From Rhodospirillaceae bacterium bin65 (lineage in GTDB: Bacteria > Pseudomonadota > Alphaproteobacteria > Bin65), in contig MPMX01000025.1 of the NCBI GenBank assembly GCA_002238725.1, positions 1-59,862 on the forward strand: DNA of 59,862 bases, written 5' to 3'. A program made the position numbers and the translations under genes. How positions within the stretch are numbered: position 1 is the first letter of the stretch; each line of letters opens with the position of its first letter. The notes beneath the pieces are model-generated. The model was not told where the DNA came from. It saw only the letters and a program-made list of their open reading frames with translations, and did no database searches. Below are positions 17,908 through 26,958 of the stretch, piece by piece.

Positions 17908-19317
17908 ATGACGGCCGATCGGATCGTAGCGATGGCCGCGGCGGGCGAATCCGAGACCTTGGAATTCAAGACCACGACAGGCACACGCCGCGAAGCGGTG
18001 AGGACCGTCTGCGCCATGCTCAACCAGCAAGGCGGACTTGTGCTGTTCGGTATAACGCCGGAAGGCAAGGCGGTCGGTCAGCAAGTGAGCGAACGGACGA
18101 TCGAGGAGGTGAGCGCCGAGATCGGCAGGATCGAACCACCGGCCTTCCCGACGATTGAACGGATCCCGCTAGAGCAAGGCCGAGAAGTCGTGGTTCTCTC
18201 CGTCAACCAAGGGTCCACGAAACCGTACCAGTACCGGGGCACGGCCTATCGCCGCGTGGGGAACACGACCCTCGCGATGGGTGTCGATGAATACAACCGC
18301 GTGCTCTTCGAGCGCATGCACGGCGAACGGCGCTGGGAGAACGAGCCTGCAACCGGGTGGTCGATTGAGGACCTGGATGTGGCGGAAATCCGCAATACCG
18401 TTGCCGAAGCGGTGCGGATCGGCCGGTTGAACGAACCCGGCCATCGGGAACCGGAGAATTTACTACGCGGACTCGGGCTACTCCGTGACGGCGTTTTGGT
18501 CCGGGCGGCGGCTGTCCTGTTCGGCAACGCCGAGCGACTCGAGTTCGAGATGCCCCAGTGCCTGCTCCGCGTAGCCCGTTTCCGGGGAATCGACCGTACG
18601 GAGTTCCTCGACAATCGGCAGTTCAACGGCAACGCCTTCGTGCTTCTCTCGAGCGCGGAGCGCTTTCTGCGCGACACCCTGCCCATCGCCGGCCGGTTCG
18701 AACCGGGCCGCATTCAGCGCATCGACGAACCGCTGTACCCACCTTTGTCTACGCGAGAGGCGCTGGCGAATGCCCTTTGCCACCGCGACTACGCGATTGG
18801 AGGCGGCTCCGTGGGCTTGGCTGTTTACGACGACCGCCTGGAGGTGACGTCGACGGGGAGCCTGCATTTCGGACTGACCCCGGATGATCTCTTTGATCAG
18901 CACGAATCAAGGCCCTGGAACCCACTGATCGCGCGCACCTTCTATCGGCGGGGACTTATCGAGGAATGGGGTCGCGGTACGCTCAAGATGGCGGAACTGG
19001 CGATTTCCGCAGGCCTGCCGCGCCCCGAAATAGAAGATGTCGGCGATTGTGTGACTGTGCGCTTCCACCTCGGCCGGTTCACCCCGGCCCAGCGCAGCGG
19101 AACCAATGCGACCGAACGGCAGAAGGCGATCCTCGCCCTGCTGGATCAGGCAGACGATGGGTTGTCGCTACGCGAAATTCATGCGCAATTGCCTCTGGAC
19201 ACGACTGTACGTCAAGTGAGAAGAGCGCTGACGAGCTTGAGAGAACGCGGGCTGGCAGCTTCCACCAGGCCCGGGCCTGCCGCGCGGTGGAAGCGGTCAA
19301 GAGGAAGACAAGAATGA
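17908..19317 (+). CDS. AlbA_2 (Schlafen-type) domain protein with HATPase_c_4 and winged helix
   Basis: 469 residues from the ATG at 17908; a longer frame from 17821 lacks a ribosome site. The N-terminal AlbA_2 domain carries the typical GESETLEFK and MLNQQGGLVLFGI segments. The middle has the RecG-like/HATPase_c_4 signature REALANALCHRDYAIGGGSVGLAVYDDRLEV, and WGRGTLKM. The last 80 residues look like a helix-turn-helix (SLREIHAQLPLDTTVRQVRRAL). Such proteins are often found in defence islands and beside type I restriction loci, as here 196 bp after hsdS. Its role is unknown to me; regulator or defence effector are both possible. Confidence 0.85.
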   Translation: MTADRIVAMAAAGESETLEFKTTTGTRREAVRTVCAMLNQQGGLVLFGITPEGKAVGQQVSERTIEEVSAEIGRIEPPAFPTIERIPLEQGREVVVLSVNQGSTKPYQYRGTAYRRVGNTTLAMGVDEYNRVLFERMHGERRWENEPATGWSIEDLDVAEIRNTVAEAVRIGRLNEPGHREPENLLRGLGLLRDGVLVRAAAVLFGNAERLEFEMPQCLLRVARFRGIDRTEFLDNRQFNGNAFVLLSSAERFLRDTLPIAGRFEPGRIQRIDEPLYPPLSTREALANALCHRDYAIGGGSVGLAVYDDRLEVTSTGSLHFGLTPDDLFDQHESRPWNPLIARTFYRRGLIEEWGRGTLKMAELAISAGLPRPEIEDVGDCVTVRFHLGRFTPAQRSGTNATERQKAILALLDQADDGLSLREIHAQLPLDTTVRQVRRALTSLRERGLAASTRPGPAARWKRSRGRQE

Positions 19318-19609
19318 TCTGACCCGCAGGGTTCGATTGGGGTCGGACTAGGGTCCAATAGGGGTCAATTGAAGACACAGGCAGTGAGCTGCTCATCAAT
19401 CGTCGAGCCTGCGGAGTGTCCGTGGCTCCGCCTCTGTTGTCGCTTTAGCCGCTACAAAGCAGCCATTTGATGGCCGTCGCGGTCGTGAACACCCTTGTCG
19501 ATTCCCAAGGTCATTGGCAAACAACACGGTGCCGAGTTACAAAAAGCTAGGTAGAATCAAACCTTTACCGCTGAGTCAGATCGAGACAATAAGAGAATGT
19601 CGGTCTCGG

Positions 19610-19631
19610 TGGTTGCGGGCCCCCGCAACCA
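19610..19631. repeat. Hairpin resembling the 3' end of tRNA-fMet (possible attachment-site remnant)
   Basis: TGGTTGCGGG and CCCGCAACCA pair perfectly around a CC centre. The right arm with its preceding bases, CCCCCGCAACCA, equals the usual bacterial initiator tRNA 3' end including CCA, but the rest of the tRNA is absent. It is followed at once by a terminator, the usual neighbour of a tRNA end. Short tRNA 3' ends are left by integrases at the far side of an inserted element. This is suggestive only. Confidence 0.35.
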
Positions 19632-19632
19632 A

Positions 19633-19670
19633 AAAAGCCCTTGAAAACATTGATGTTTTCGAGGGCTTTT
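19633..19670. terminator. Strong bidirectional terminator
   Basis: AAAAGCCCTTGAAAAC (19633-19648) pairs with GTTTTCGAGGGCTTTT (19655-19670) at 15 of 16 positions with one wobble, around the loop ATTGAT. The A-tract on one side and T-tract on the other make it effective on both strands. Confidence 0.85.
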
Positions 19671-20067
19671 CCATTTCCAGACAGGGACATTACCAGGTGT
19701 TGGGAATCAGGTGGGAATCACGGGGAATCCAAATTTGGTCTGTCATCGTCGGCAACCGGCGAAGTCCGGCGGCGCCGTTGTCGCGGGTGCACTGGGAGGG
19801 TGTGTTTGTTCGGTCACCGGGTGGGAATCGGAGTAGAGGAAGAGCAGCGTCCTGAACGAGCCCGGTGGGAGCGGCGCTTCAGCCATATCGGCACCTGGAA
19901 CATCGAAGGAGAGAAATCCAGACCGGGAACCGCTCGGGGCAAACGAGCAGCTTCCACTGTCAATCCCAACCGAAAATCTCTCACTTTTCGAAATCGAAAA
20001 TTTCTCACTTTGAGCTTGAGGTCGTCCCCCCAAGCGCGGTGTTGGGGGCGTTGAACTCGGTGGAGTT

Positions 20068-20129
20068 GTGGGTAACCGGGTTGGCGCAGCGGCCGCCAAG
20101 AGTTCGGCGGCGCCAACCCGGTTATCCAC
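20068..20129. repeat. Inverted repeat, 20-bp arms
   Basis: GTGGGTAACCGGGTTGGCGC (20068-20087) matches the reverse complement of 20110-20129 at 19 of 20 positions, with a 22-nt centre. It sits downstream of the istB fragment inside the IS relic and may be its transcription stop. Confidence 0.75.
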
Positions 20130-20172
20130 GGCGGGCGGCTTGCACCGTTCCTGCTTTCGCTCTGCACGGCGT

Positions 20173-20349
20173 TCACGCCGCGACCTTCTTGCGGCGCCGT
20201 TCCGAGCCGGATTGCAGCATGTTCTGGTGATCCTTTATCCGGTCGCTGTTGCCGCAGATGTTGACGATATGACAGTGGTGCACGAGCCGGTCGATGAGTG
20301 CGCCGGCCATTACCTCGTCGCCGAGTACGTCGCCCCATTCAGCGAAGCC
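20173..20349 (-). pseudogene. istB: istB, C-terminal fragment
   Basis: The frame encodes GFAEWGDVLGDEVMAGALID, then RLVHHCHIV and a basic end, the conserved C-terminus of the IS21 helper ATPase IstB (typical S-E-W-G, LLDRL-HH-HI). Upstream of 20349 the similarity stops; Walker motifs and the rest of the roughly 250-residue protein are missing. It is a truncated remnant on the minus strand. Confidence 0.75.
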
Positions 20350-20821
20350 ACCCGTACGCAAGAGGCGTCCGGATCGGCAAGACGCGCCAGGCCCGATCCA
20401 CCGCCGGTCGATTGCCGAGGTGAAAGAGGGGGTCGGGCAAAGCGGTGCCGCTTCAGGCAGAAGCGGAAGCATAGTCCGTGATTTACCCGGGAGGGCCGCG
20501 CATAGCTTGATTCGGGTTCTTGTGTCAGAAAAAATAGTTAAATCGTATTTCAGCAATAGCAGCGCGATTGCTCGGCCATTTAAGGGCAAGCGTTCGGGTT
20601 CTCTGTCCTTGTTGAGGCAGGATTGGCATCGCGATCTCCGGAGAAGTTCCGTAGGTTGATAGTGTCCAAAATCGGCTATAGGACACTCTCGGCGGCCCGA
20701 GAGCTAATGTTCGTTGACAGCGAATCTTGAGCCATTGAACGGCTTGGTCCGCCGACGGATTCTCCGCGGTTTCCCAAACATTTTGCAATTGCGTAAAGCA
20801 GCAAGTCGATCCCGGTCGTTC

Positions 20822-21829
20822 TTACGACACTCTAAGTAAGACCTTGCCCATGTTCTCGCGTTCTTCGAGCACCCGTTGAGCTTCTGCGTAGTCTTCGAAG
20901 GGCAGAACCCGATCGATCGCCACCTTCAACCAGCCTTCGAGAATTCCATCGAAAATTTCCCCTGCTCGCATGCGGACCTCCTCGGCATTGCTGGTGAAAT
21001 GTTCCAAATGGCTGCGTGTGAACAGGACCGAACCGGCGGCACCGAGCGCCAGCGGCTCGACTTCGTGAACCTGCCCGGAGACCGACCCGAAAAGAATGCA
21101 GATGCCGCGCCTGCGGGCACACTTGATACTGTCGTGAATGGTTGCGATACCGACCGAATCCCAGACGATATCAACACCGGCTCCGTCGGTTTCCTCGTTC
21201 ACGATATTGAGGAAAGACTGATGTCGGTATTCGACTACAACGTCGGCTCCGAGGCTACGCACGAATGCGGCTTTTTCGGGACTGCCAACGGTCGTGAAGA
21301 CCCTGGCGCCCTGGTGCTTGGCCAGTTGGATGAGGATATGTCCGACTCCGCCGGCCCCGGCATGTACGAGGCACGAACTGTCCGGACCCAGGGTCGTGAA
21401 CCCATGGCACTGATAATGGGCCGTCCCGCCTTGTAGAGGGACCGCCGCCGCCAAATCCATGGAAATACCGTCCGGTACCGGTGCACATCGCCAGGCCGGT
21501 ACGGCAACGAATTCGGCATAGGCGCCGATGCCCTCCTGGAAGCAGACCTTGTCGCCCAGGTCTACGTCATCGACGCCGTCGCCGACCTCGCTCACCGCGC
21601 CGGACGCTTCGAGCCCCAGAGTGAATGGAAACTTCGGCTCGTAGCTGATGCCCGACGGCCCGGTCGGCCGGGCCTTGTAGACGCCCGTCCTGAGATAGAT
21701 GTCCTTGAAATTGATGCCAACGTGCGAAACTTTGACAACGACCCAGCCCGGTGCCGCCCTGGGCACAGGCAGGTCAACAATTTCCATAACCTCAGGGCCG
21801 CCAAACCGATTGGCGATAACCGCTTTCAT
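20822..21829 (-). CDS. Quinone oxidoreductase-like MDR enzyme
   Basis: 335-residue medium-chain dehydrogenase/reductase without the structural zinc cysteines, as in NADPH:quinone reductases. Visible are the substrate-domain pattern HVGINFKDIYLRTGVYK, the nucleotide-binding VHAGAGGVGHILIQLAK and SVGIATIHDSIKCARRRG. The start ATG has AGGAGG five bases upstream. The gene lies at the edge of the catabolic cluster, on the minus strand, about 100 bp downstream of the TauE/SafE gene and perhaps co-transcribed with it. Substrate is unknown; a role in the adjoining pathway is inference. Confidence 0.88.
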   Translation of the reverse strand: MKAVIANRFGGPEVMEIVDLPVPRAAPGWVVVKVSHVGINFKDIYLRTGVYKARPTGPSGISYEPKFPFTLGLEASGAVSEVGDGVDDVDLGDKVCFQEGIGAYAEFVAVPAWRCAPVPDGISMDLAAAVPLQGGTAHYQCHGFTTLGPDSSCLVHAGAGGVGHILIQLAKHQGARVFTTVGSPEKAAFVRSLGADVVVEYRHQSFLNIVNEETDGAGVDIVWDSVGIATIHDSIKCARRRGICILFGSVSGQVHEVEPLALGAAGSVLFTRSHLEHFTSNAEEVRMRAGEIFDGILEGWLKVAIDRVLPFEDYAEAQRVLEERENMGKVLLRVS

Positions 21830-21927
21830 GAGTGCCTCCTCTTTGCAGCTGGATGGGCAAGTATCGGGATCATGACCGATTCACGGGCGTTCTCAATTAA
21901 CCGAGAAATTCGATCCATACAGCAAGC

Positions 21928-22830
21928 CTAGATCAGATAATACAGACCGATGGCGAATAGAACGATGGCGACGTACAGCTTCAGCAGCCTTTCGTTTACA
22001 TAGCGGTTAAGCAACGGCCCCAACAACGACCCGATCATGATCCCGCTGCCTTCGATCCCTACCAGCCACCAGTCCAACTGGACATGCATGGCGATGTAGG
22101 CGAGGACACTGGCCATCAGCGGGATCATCAGGGCGACCAGCGCCGTGCCGACCACGAGGTACATGGGAAACAACAAGACCATCGCCATGAACGGCGTTAC
22201 CAGGAAGCCGCCGCCGACACCCATCGATGCGCCAACGAATGAGACTCCGAAGGCGCCGGCAGCGACGCCCAGCGGTTTGAAATCGAATTCGTCGCCGGCG
22301 AAGGCGATGCGCACTCTATTCCAGGCGACGGACAGGGTCTTGGGTGCGTGTCCGGCTGGCGCCGTATCGGAGTCGGCATCGATCTGCGCCTGACGCACCC
22401 GCTCCGACGCAGCCTCTGCCTTGCGTGCTGCGCGTGACGGAGATTTAGCCCAGGCCTCGTATAAAATCGCCACCGCAACCAAAGCGACGAGACCGCCGAA
22501 TACCGGCCGGTATAGGGCCATATCGCCAAGATAAGTCTTCGAAAACCACGAACCGGCGATGGCGCCGAACGGCGCACCGATTCCGAACGCCACAGCGAGC
22601 GGCCAGACAATGCGTTTCTGACGCTGATAGATGGGGACGGAGAAGATGCGGCTGATGAATTCGAGAATCTGATTGACGGCTTTGATCATGTTGGGATCGC
22701 CGATCCCGAGAACCGAGATATGGCCGATTCCCGCGAGAATGCCGCCGCCGCCGCCGCCCATGGCCATGACGAATCCCGCTATGACCGACCATCCGAACGC
22801 GAGGTACGGATTGAAAGTCAGGTCTTCCAT
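21928..22830 (-). CDS. TauE/SafE family transporter
   Basis: 300-residue membrane protein with about eight hydrophobic segments and the family's glycine-rich first segment (VIAGFVMAMGGGGGGILAG) and repeat (SFVGASMGVGGGFLVTPFMA). A hydrophilic loop of about 40 residues (KSPSRAARKAEAASERVRQA onward) separates the two halves. The family exports sulfite, sulfoacetate or related anions, or takes up small organic sulfonates. Here it may move a product or counter-ion of the neighbouring pathway. It is divergent from the GntR regulator, 131 bp apart. Confidence 0.88.
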   Translation of the reverse strand: MEDLTFNPYLAFGWSVIAGFVMAMGGGGGGILAGIGHISVLGIGDPNMIKAVNQILEFISRIFSVPIYQRQKRIVWPLAVAFGIGAPFGAIAGSWFSKTYLGDMALYRPVFGGLVALVAVAILYEAWAKSPSRAARKAEAASERVRQAQIDADSDTAPAGHAPKTLSVAWNRVRIAFAGDEFDFKPLGVAAGAFGVSFVGASMGVGGGFLVTPFMAMVLLFPMYLVVGTALVALMIPLMASVLAYIAMHVQLDWWLVGIEGSGIMIGSLLGPLLNRYVNERLLKLYVAIVLFAIGLYYLI

Positions 22831-22961
22831 GCGCCCGGTTCCCGGATTCTAACCGCCGATATTTTAGCACCGTTTGCTTCGCATCTCCAAAACGGGTAGG
22901 TAGGTGCTGCGCACCGTGGGTCAGGAGCATCCTCACGAGGGTCGAAACATTTAGAGGCACA

Positions 22962-23738
22962 ATGTCGAACGACGCGCTTAAGAATTTGTTGCAGATGATC
23001 GAGGAAGAGAAAGACCCAAACGTCTTGAAGCAACCCAAGTATGCCCAGCTTGCCACTCATTTGTCACACATGATTGAAGCGGGTGTCTGGAAGCCGGGCG
23101 ACAAGTTGCCATCGGAAGCTGACATGGCCGAGGCCTTGCCCGCAAGTCTCGGAACCATCCAAAAAGCCCTGAACCGCTTGTACGATCAAGGTGCTATCAT
23201 TCGCAAACATTACCGCGGCACTTTCGTAAACGGCCCGCAATCGCTTCTCGGTCCTTGGCATTTGAAATTCATCGATGATGACGGCAAGACGATCCTGCCT
23301 GTTCATCAGGAAGTGGTTGGTGTAGAGAGGGTAGAGGGTGAACAACCGTGGGCATCTTTCCTGGGTGAAAGTTTTTTCTATGTCTGTATCAAACGCGCCG
23401 TTGACGTGAACGAAGAATTCCTCGCCATTAGCCATTTTTTTGTATCTGGCGACAAATATGGCGATCTTCTCGACGTGCCGATCGGAGAACTCGACGGCAC
23501 CTACATCCGAGCAATCCTTAGGTCGAGATTTGGGACGCCGACCCTGCGGCTCAACGAAAAGGTCGCCTGCCAATCCTTTCCGCGCGACGTATGTGAAAGC
23601 CTCGGCCTGCCCAGAGACTCGGTCGGCATGGTCTTTCATATCCAGAGTTACGGGTACCGGGATGAAGCAATTTCGTACCACCTCGTGTACCTGCCGCCTA
23701 ACCGGCGGCTTCTGGAACTGGGGGAGAAGCAGACATAA
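22962..23738 (+). CDS. GntR-family regulator with UTRA-type ligand domain
   Basis: 258 residues. The N-terminal winged helix is clear: QLATHLSHMIEAGVWKPGDK, LPSEADMAEALPASLGTIQKALNRLYDQG, RGTFV. The rest, up to YRDEAISYHLVYLPPNRRLL, fits the UTRA/HutC ligand-binding fold. TAGAGG lies a few bases before the ATG. It is the only regulator in the catabolic cluster and sits between the transporter/oxidoreductase genes and the mmgE operon, so it probably controls them in response to a pathway compound. The shared TATATAGT-type element near four cluster promoters is a candidate binding site, not proven. Confidence 0.88.
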   Translation: MSNDALKNLLQMIEEEKDPNVLKQPKYAQLATHLSHMIEAGVWKPGDKLPSEADMAEALPASLGTIQKALNRLYDQGAIIRKHYRGTFVNGPQSLLGPWHLKFIDDDGKTILPVHQEVVGVERVEGEQPWASFLGESFFYVCIKRAVDVNEEFLAISHFFVSGDKYGDLLDVPIGELDGTYIRAILRSRFGTPTLRLNEKVACQSFPRDVCESLGLPRDSVGMVFHIQSYGYRDEAISYHLVYLPPNRRLLELGEKQT

Positions 23739-23782
23739 AGCCGATAAAGAGCACAGGACGTTTCAGCAATTCCCTGTTCAAT

Positions 23783-25201
23783 TCAACCGCTCGCGGAATG
23801 CGGACGGAGGGCCGCCTTCAGGTCCCGCATATCGTCAAGCGTCTCCAAGTTATCAACAGCATCGATGACCCGGGTGGCCCAGTGGTATCCAAGGCGTTCG
23901 GTCATTCGGCGGAACTTCGCTTCCAATTCCTGTTTAGTCAATGGATTGGTAATTTCGCCTTTATGAGCCGTTAAGCAGACACGGTGGCGTTGACCGTCCT
24001 TCGTCGCGATCTCGGCGCCACCGGGCCATGATCGGCCGGTCAGCCTTTCCAGTTCCTGGCTGCGAACGATTTTCACATTCTCCGACGCGAAGCGAAGGAT
24101 ATCGGCGTTTGTGTATTTTTCTTCCAACAGCTGGTCGAACCAATACTCGCCGTCCATTGCCGTTGCAGCAGCGATATAGCGGAGATTGTTGAAGGCTTCC
24201 GTCGAATTATTCGGCGCGCGGAAAAAATCATGCGCATGAGCCGACACATAGGCTGACAGCAAATCGATGCGGGCGATTTCGCTGAATTCCAGATCTTCTT
24301 TGCGCAGAATTTCGAGCAATGAATCGATATTGGCATTGAAGGTTTTTTTGGCGGGGTGGATACAAAAATCCACTTCCCGCGAGCGCCACACCGCACCCAG
24401 ATCGGCAGCTGATTCTTCCAGATTATAGTTTGGAGAAACGATTCCCGATCCAAAGCAAAGCCCGTCTTCATAAAGCCGGTATCCCGCTTCGAACCCGGTC
24501 CGGGCGATATAGCCGTTTTCGATACCGCTGGCGACAGACCTCCCGGCGAACAACGATTTTCCCATATAGCCGCCCGACGGACGGTAGACGCCCGCCAATT
24601 GCGTGCCGCCGAGAACCAGGGCCTGAACCATTCTTTCCGGATTTAACTCGAGCAGACGTGCGGTGGCCACGGACGTACCGATGGCGCCAAGCGCGCCCGT
24701 CGCCTGCCAACCTCTGCTGCCCGCATCGAAGTATCCGCCACGCCCGCTGACGTCAGTCGCCACGGCCGCTCGAAGACAGACTTCCGTACCTGCGACACAG
24801 GCCGCAATCACCTCCCGTCCGGAAAGTTGTTCTTTCTCGGCCACGGCAATCGCCGCTTGCGGCATCAGGTAATTGGTATGGACAGGATGCGCGTTAAATG
24901 AGTCGCCGATATTCGGTGCGTGAGCCGTCGTTCCGTTGACAAGCCCTGCTGTACGAACCGGCAGCTCGATGCCGGTTCCCCAAACGCTAGCATCCGGCTT
25001 TCCGGCATCGAGACCGCCGGCATATTCGAGGATCAGGGCGCCGGTTTCGAGCTCGAGGCCGCGCACCGCGCAGCCGATGCCGTCCAGAATCGACCGCTTG
25101 GTGAATTCAATCACGTCCGACGGTATGTCGTCGTAGACGAGACCAGCCGCCCACTCGGCGACCCGAGAGGTGACCGGACCGACAATTTCCTCGTCTAGCA
25201 T
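23783..25201 (-). CDS. MmgE/PrpD family protein
   Basis: 472-residue protein of the 2-methylcitrate dehydratase / cis-aconitate decarboxylase / iminodisuccinate epimerase fold. Family features are the helical start (VAEWAAGLVYDDIPSDVIEF), the core VNGTTAHAPNIGDSFNAHPV, and CIHPAKKTFNANIDSLLEIL followed by YVSAHAHDFFRAP. Start ATG at 25201 is 50 bp after the stop of amidohydrolase 1, so both are likely read from one promoter near 26500. Members act on di- and tricarboxylic acids by dehydration, isomerisation or decarboxylation; this fits the TctCBA carboxylate transporter nearby. The exact reaction is unknown. Confidence 0.88.
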   Translation of the reverse strand: MLDEEIVGPVTSRVAEWAAGLVYDDIPSDVIEFTKRSILDGIGCAVRGLELETGALILEYAGGLDAGKPDASVWGTGIELPVRTAGLVNGTTAHAPNIGDSFNAHPVHTNYLMPQAAIAVAEKEQLSGREVIAACVAGTEVCLRAAVATDVSGRGGYFDAGSRGWQATGALGAIGTSVATARLLELNPERMVQALVLGGTQLAGVYRPSGGYMGKSLFAGRSVASGIENGYIARTGFEAGYRLYEDGLCFGSGIVSPNYNLEESAADLGAVWRSREVDFCIHPAKKTFNANIDSLLEILRKEDLEFSEIARIDLLSAYVSAHAHDFFRAPNNSTEAFNNLRYIAAATAMDGEYWFDQLLEEKYTNADILRFASENVKIVRSQELERLTGRSWPGGAEIATKDGQRHRVCLTAHKGEITNPLTKQELEAKFRRMTERLGYHWATRVIDAVDNLETLDDMRDLKAALRPHSASG

Positions 25202-25251
25202 TCGAGAAATACGGGCGCAGCCCCGGGGAGGGCCGTGCCCGACCCGGTCAT

Positions 25252-26454
25252 TCAGGCGTCGGGTTTCAGCTTGAACACATCGATCAGGTTCCGCGAGAAG
25301 AACAGTTCCCTGTGCTCGGGACTGATGTCCGGAAACTCGTTCAGATAACGTTCGACGCCGCTGATGCCGCTGGAATCCCAGTGCGGATAGTCGCTGGTGT
25401 ATCCCATGTTCTTGCCTTCCCAGAGCTCCATCGTCTCGGCCAACAAGGGTTCGTCGTCCTCGAAGGCACAGATGCAGACCTGGCGCTTGAAGTATTCGGA
25501 CGGCAGCATGTCCAGGTTCAGTTCATGGGCCGGACGGGATTCGACATGCTCGTCCATGCGGCCGATGAAGTAGGGCACCCAGGTGACGCCGGCTTCGCAC
25601 ATCATCACGTTCAGCTTGGGATGGCGCTGCAATACGCCGTAGCCGATGATGGCGATGAGAGCGCCGCACATTTCCAGCGGATGGGACGCCACATGGGCCA
25701 TCCAATAGACGTCGTATTTGTAGTCGGCGCTATGGGTGGCGTTGTAGGTGCCCGTCGCCTCATGGAACAGGAGCGCCATGTCGTTGTCCGTCATGGCTTC
25801 CCAGACGGGATCCCATTCTTCGGTCCACCAGCGCACGTCCTGCATGACATTGGGCCGGAGCCACATGGCTGACGCGCCCATCTCCTTGCACCGCTTGACC
25901 TCGGCGACAGCTCGCCCCGGCTCCAACGGAATGGCGCCGCACCACAGATGGCGCTTGCCAACGCAATAATCCTTGGCGGTCCAATCGTTCAACGCTCGCA
26001 TGAGGGCGTATTGCAGGTCGATATCGACCACGTCCGGCAGGAACAGTCCGCCCGTGGGAATCCACATGCCGATATCGACACCGGTGATATCCATGTCCTC
26101 GTCACGCTTCTCGAGGGCATGCTGGACAGCTTCGTCCCGTGTCAGGGAAACGCCGCGTGGCCGGTAGTCCGAGTTGCCTTCCGGACGGCCCACACCCCAG
26201 CCATGCGGCTTTTGGTACATGCGCCCCTCAACGACGAAACGGACACCGCCTCCGTTATCGATCGCCACCGATGGCGCCTGATCCCGGAAATCGTTATCCA
26301 GGTATTTCGTGAAGGCTTCCAGCGGCTCAATCAAATGGCGGTCGCCGTCAAAAACAAAAAACTCGTTACCCACCGTCTTGGTCGATTGACGATATGAATC
26401 GGCAACCGCTTCGTAGAAGTCTTTCCCGTTTTGTTGAACTGCTGTCTCGCCCAT
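25252..26454 (-). CDS. Amidohydrolase family protein 1 (ACMSD-like TIM barrel)
   Basis: 400 residues from the ATG at 26454; the open frame continues upstream to 26820 but that part is low-complexity and lacks a ribosome site. Motifs of the amidohydrolase-2/ACMSD group are FVFDGDRHLIEPLEAF at the start, MRPNVMQDVRWW-type loops, LLFHEATGTY, the metal-region HVASHPLEMCGAL and the late aspartate loop SDYPHWDSSGISG. The group includes decarboxylases and hydrolases of unsaturated or aromatic carboxylic acids. It is a close paralogue of the divergent gene at 26959 (same motifs throughout) and forms an operon with the MmgE/PrpD gene. Confidence 0.9.
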   Translation of the reverse strand: MGETAVQQNGKDFYEAVADSYRQSTKTVGNEFFVFDGDRHLIEPLEAFTKYLDNDFRDQAPSVAIDNGGGVRFVVEGRMYQKPHGWGVGRPEGNSDYRPRGVSLTRDEAVQHALEKRDEDMDITGVDIGMWIPTGGLFLPDVVDIDLQYALMRALNDWTAKDYCVGKRHLWCGAIPLEPGRAVAEVKRCKEMGASAMWLRPNVMQDVRWWTEEWDPVWEAMTDNDMALLFHEATGTYNATHSADYKYDVYWMAHVASHPLEMCGALIAIIGYGVLQRHPKLNVMMCEAGVTWVPYFIGRMDEHVESRPAHELNLDMLPSEYFKRQVCICAFEDDEPLLAETMELWEGKNMGYTSDYPHWDSSGISGVERYLNEFPDISPEHRELFFSRNLIDVFKLKPDA

Positions 26455-26510
26455 AACGATACCCAATCCGCATTCTCGACACGATGCCTTGACCATCAAA
26501 GCATTTCGAT

Positions 26511-26526
26511 CTGCTATATAGTACAG
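26511..26526 (-). promoter_or_regulatory. Promoter element of the amidohydrolase 1 - mmgE operon
   Basis: On the minus strand TACTATATAGCAG gives a -10-like TATAGC about 60 bp before the start codon, with only a weak -35 (AGGTCA). The core CTATATAG is palindromic and resembles elements at 26835, 28230 and 33562. A poor -35 with a shared palindrome suggests control by a regulator. Confidence 0.45.
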
Positions 26527-26813
26527 ATTATCAAATGACCTTTCGGATGGCGAGTCAAGAGTTAACGGCGGCGCGGCCGGGCGGTCCGGCTGCGGCGGCG
26601 CAACAGTGCGCCACTCACGCCCGCTCGCCGGTTGCGGCGGAGGGCAGGAAATGTATGGCTTGAAGCTCAATGCGAGGGTTCGGCCGGCGGTTGTCGACGA
26701 GGGTTCGGCGCATCGCTCCCCGCGCGGGCCCTCCCGCAAGCTGCATGGGCAAGCCGCCACCGAGCCCGCGGGACAATGTTGCGCCGCCGCGCCGGTATCC
26801 AATCTAGCCGCCG

Positions 26814-26842
26814 TTGACACAAAAAATTTGCTGATATATAGT
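26814..26842 (+). promoter_or_regulatory. Promoter of amidohydrolase 2
   Basis: TTGACA (26814-26819), 17 nt, TATAGT (26837-26842), embedded in TGATATATAGTAGTTTG. This is a strong vegetative-type promoter about 110 bp before the ATG. The 504-bp divergent region 26455-26958 has no gene; apart from this promoter and the opposite one at 26511-26526 it is a G+C-rich stretch (about 26560-26810) in which I see nothing else. Confidence 0.7.
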
Positions 26843-26958
26843 AGTTTGCCAAGAAACTGGATTTGAATGATTCTAACATAATTGCTGGTACAGATTGACC
26901 GGCAAGATTCTCATTGAATTCATACGCATTTGAAGAACTGCTAACACGGGGGCACGCA

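Larger units (their letters stand above)
19971..20349 (-). mobile_element. IS21-family insertion sequence relic
   Basis: The istB 3' end on the minus strand is followed by a spacer with a long inverted repeat and then two tandem copies of CGAAAAT(C/T)TCTCACTTT at 19971-19987 and 19995-20011. Tandem copies of a transposase-binding site at the element end are a hallmark of IS21 elements. istA and most of istB are missing, so the element is dead. Confidence 0.65.
19318..20821. other. Gene-poor scar region between defence island and catabolic cluster
   Basis: About 1.5 kb without a convincing gene. It holds, in order, a tRNA-end-like hairpin (19610-19631), a strong bidirectional terminator (19633-19670), repeated GTGGGAATC-like words (19690-19830), IS21-type terminal repeats (19971-20011), a long inverted repeat (20068-20129) and the 3' end of istB (20173-20349). 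Near 20662-20688 AGTGTCC and GGACACT face each other across 13 nt. The mixture suggests repeated insertion and decay at a junction. Confidence 0.6.

Noticed and set aside
19514..19855. 113-codon open frame on the plus strand in the scar region
   Set aside because: It runs through the hairpin and terminator and has no protein-like pattern.
26455..26820. N-terminal extension of amidohydrolase 1 to 522 residues
   Set aside because: The extension is Pro/Ala/Arg-rich, lacks a ribosome site and crosses the promoter elements; the paralogue starts at the equivalent of 26454.
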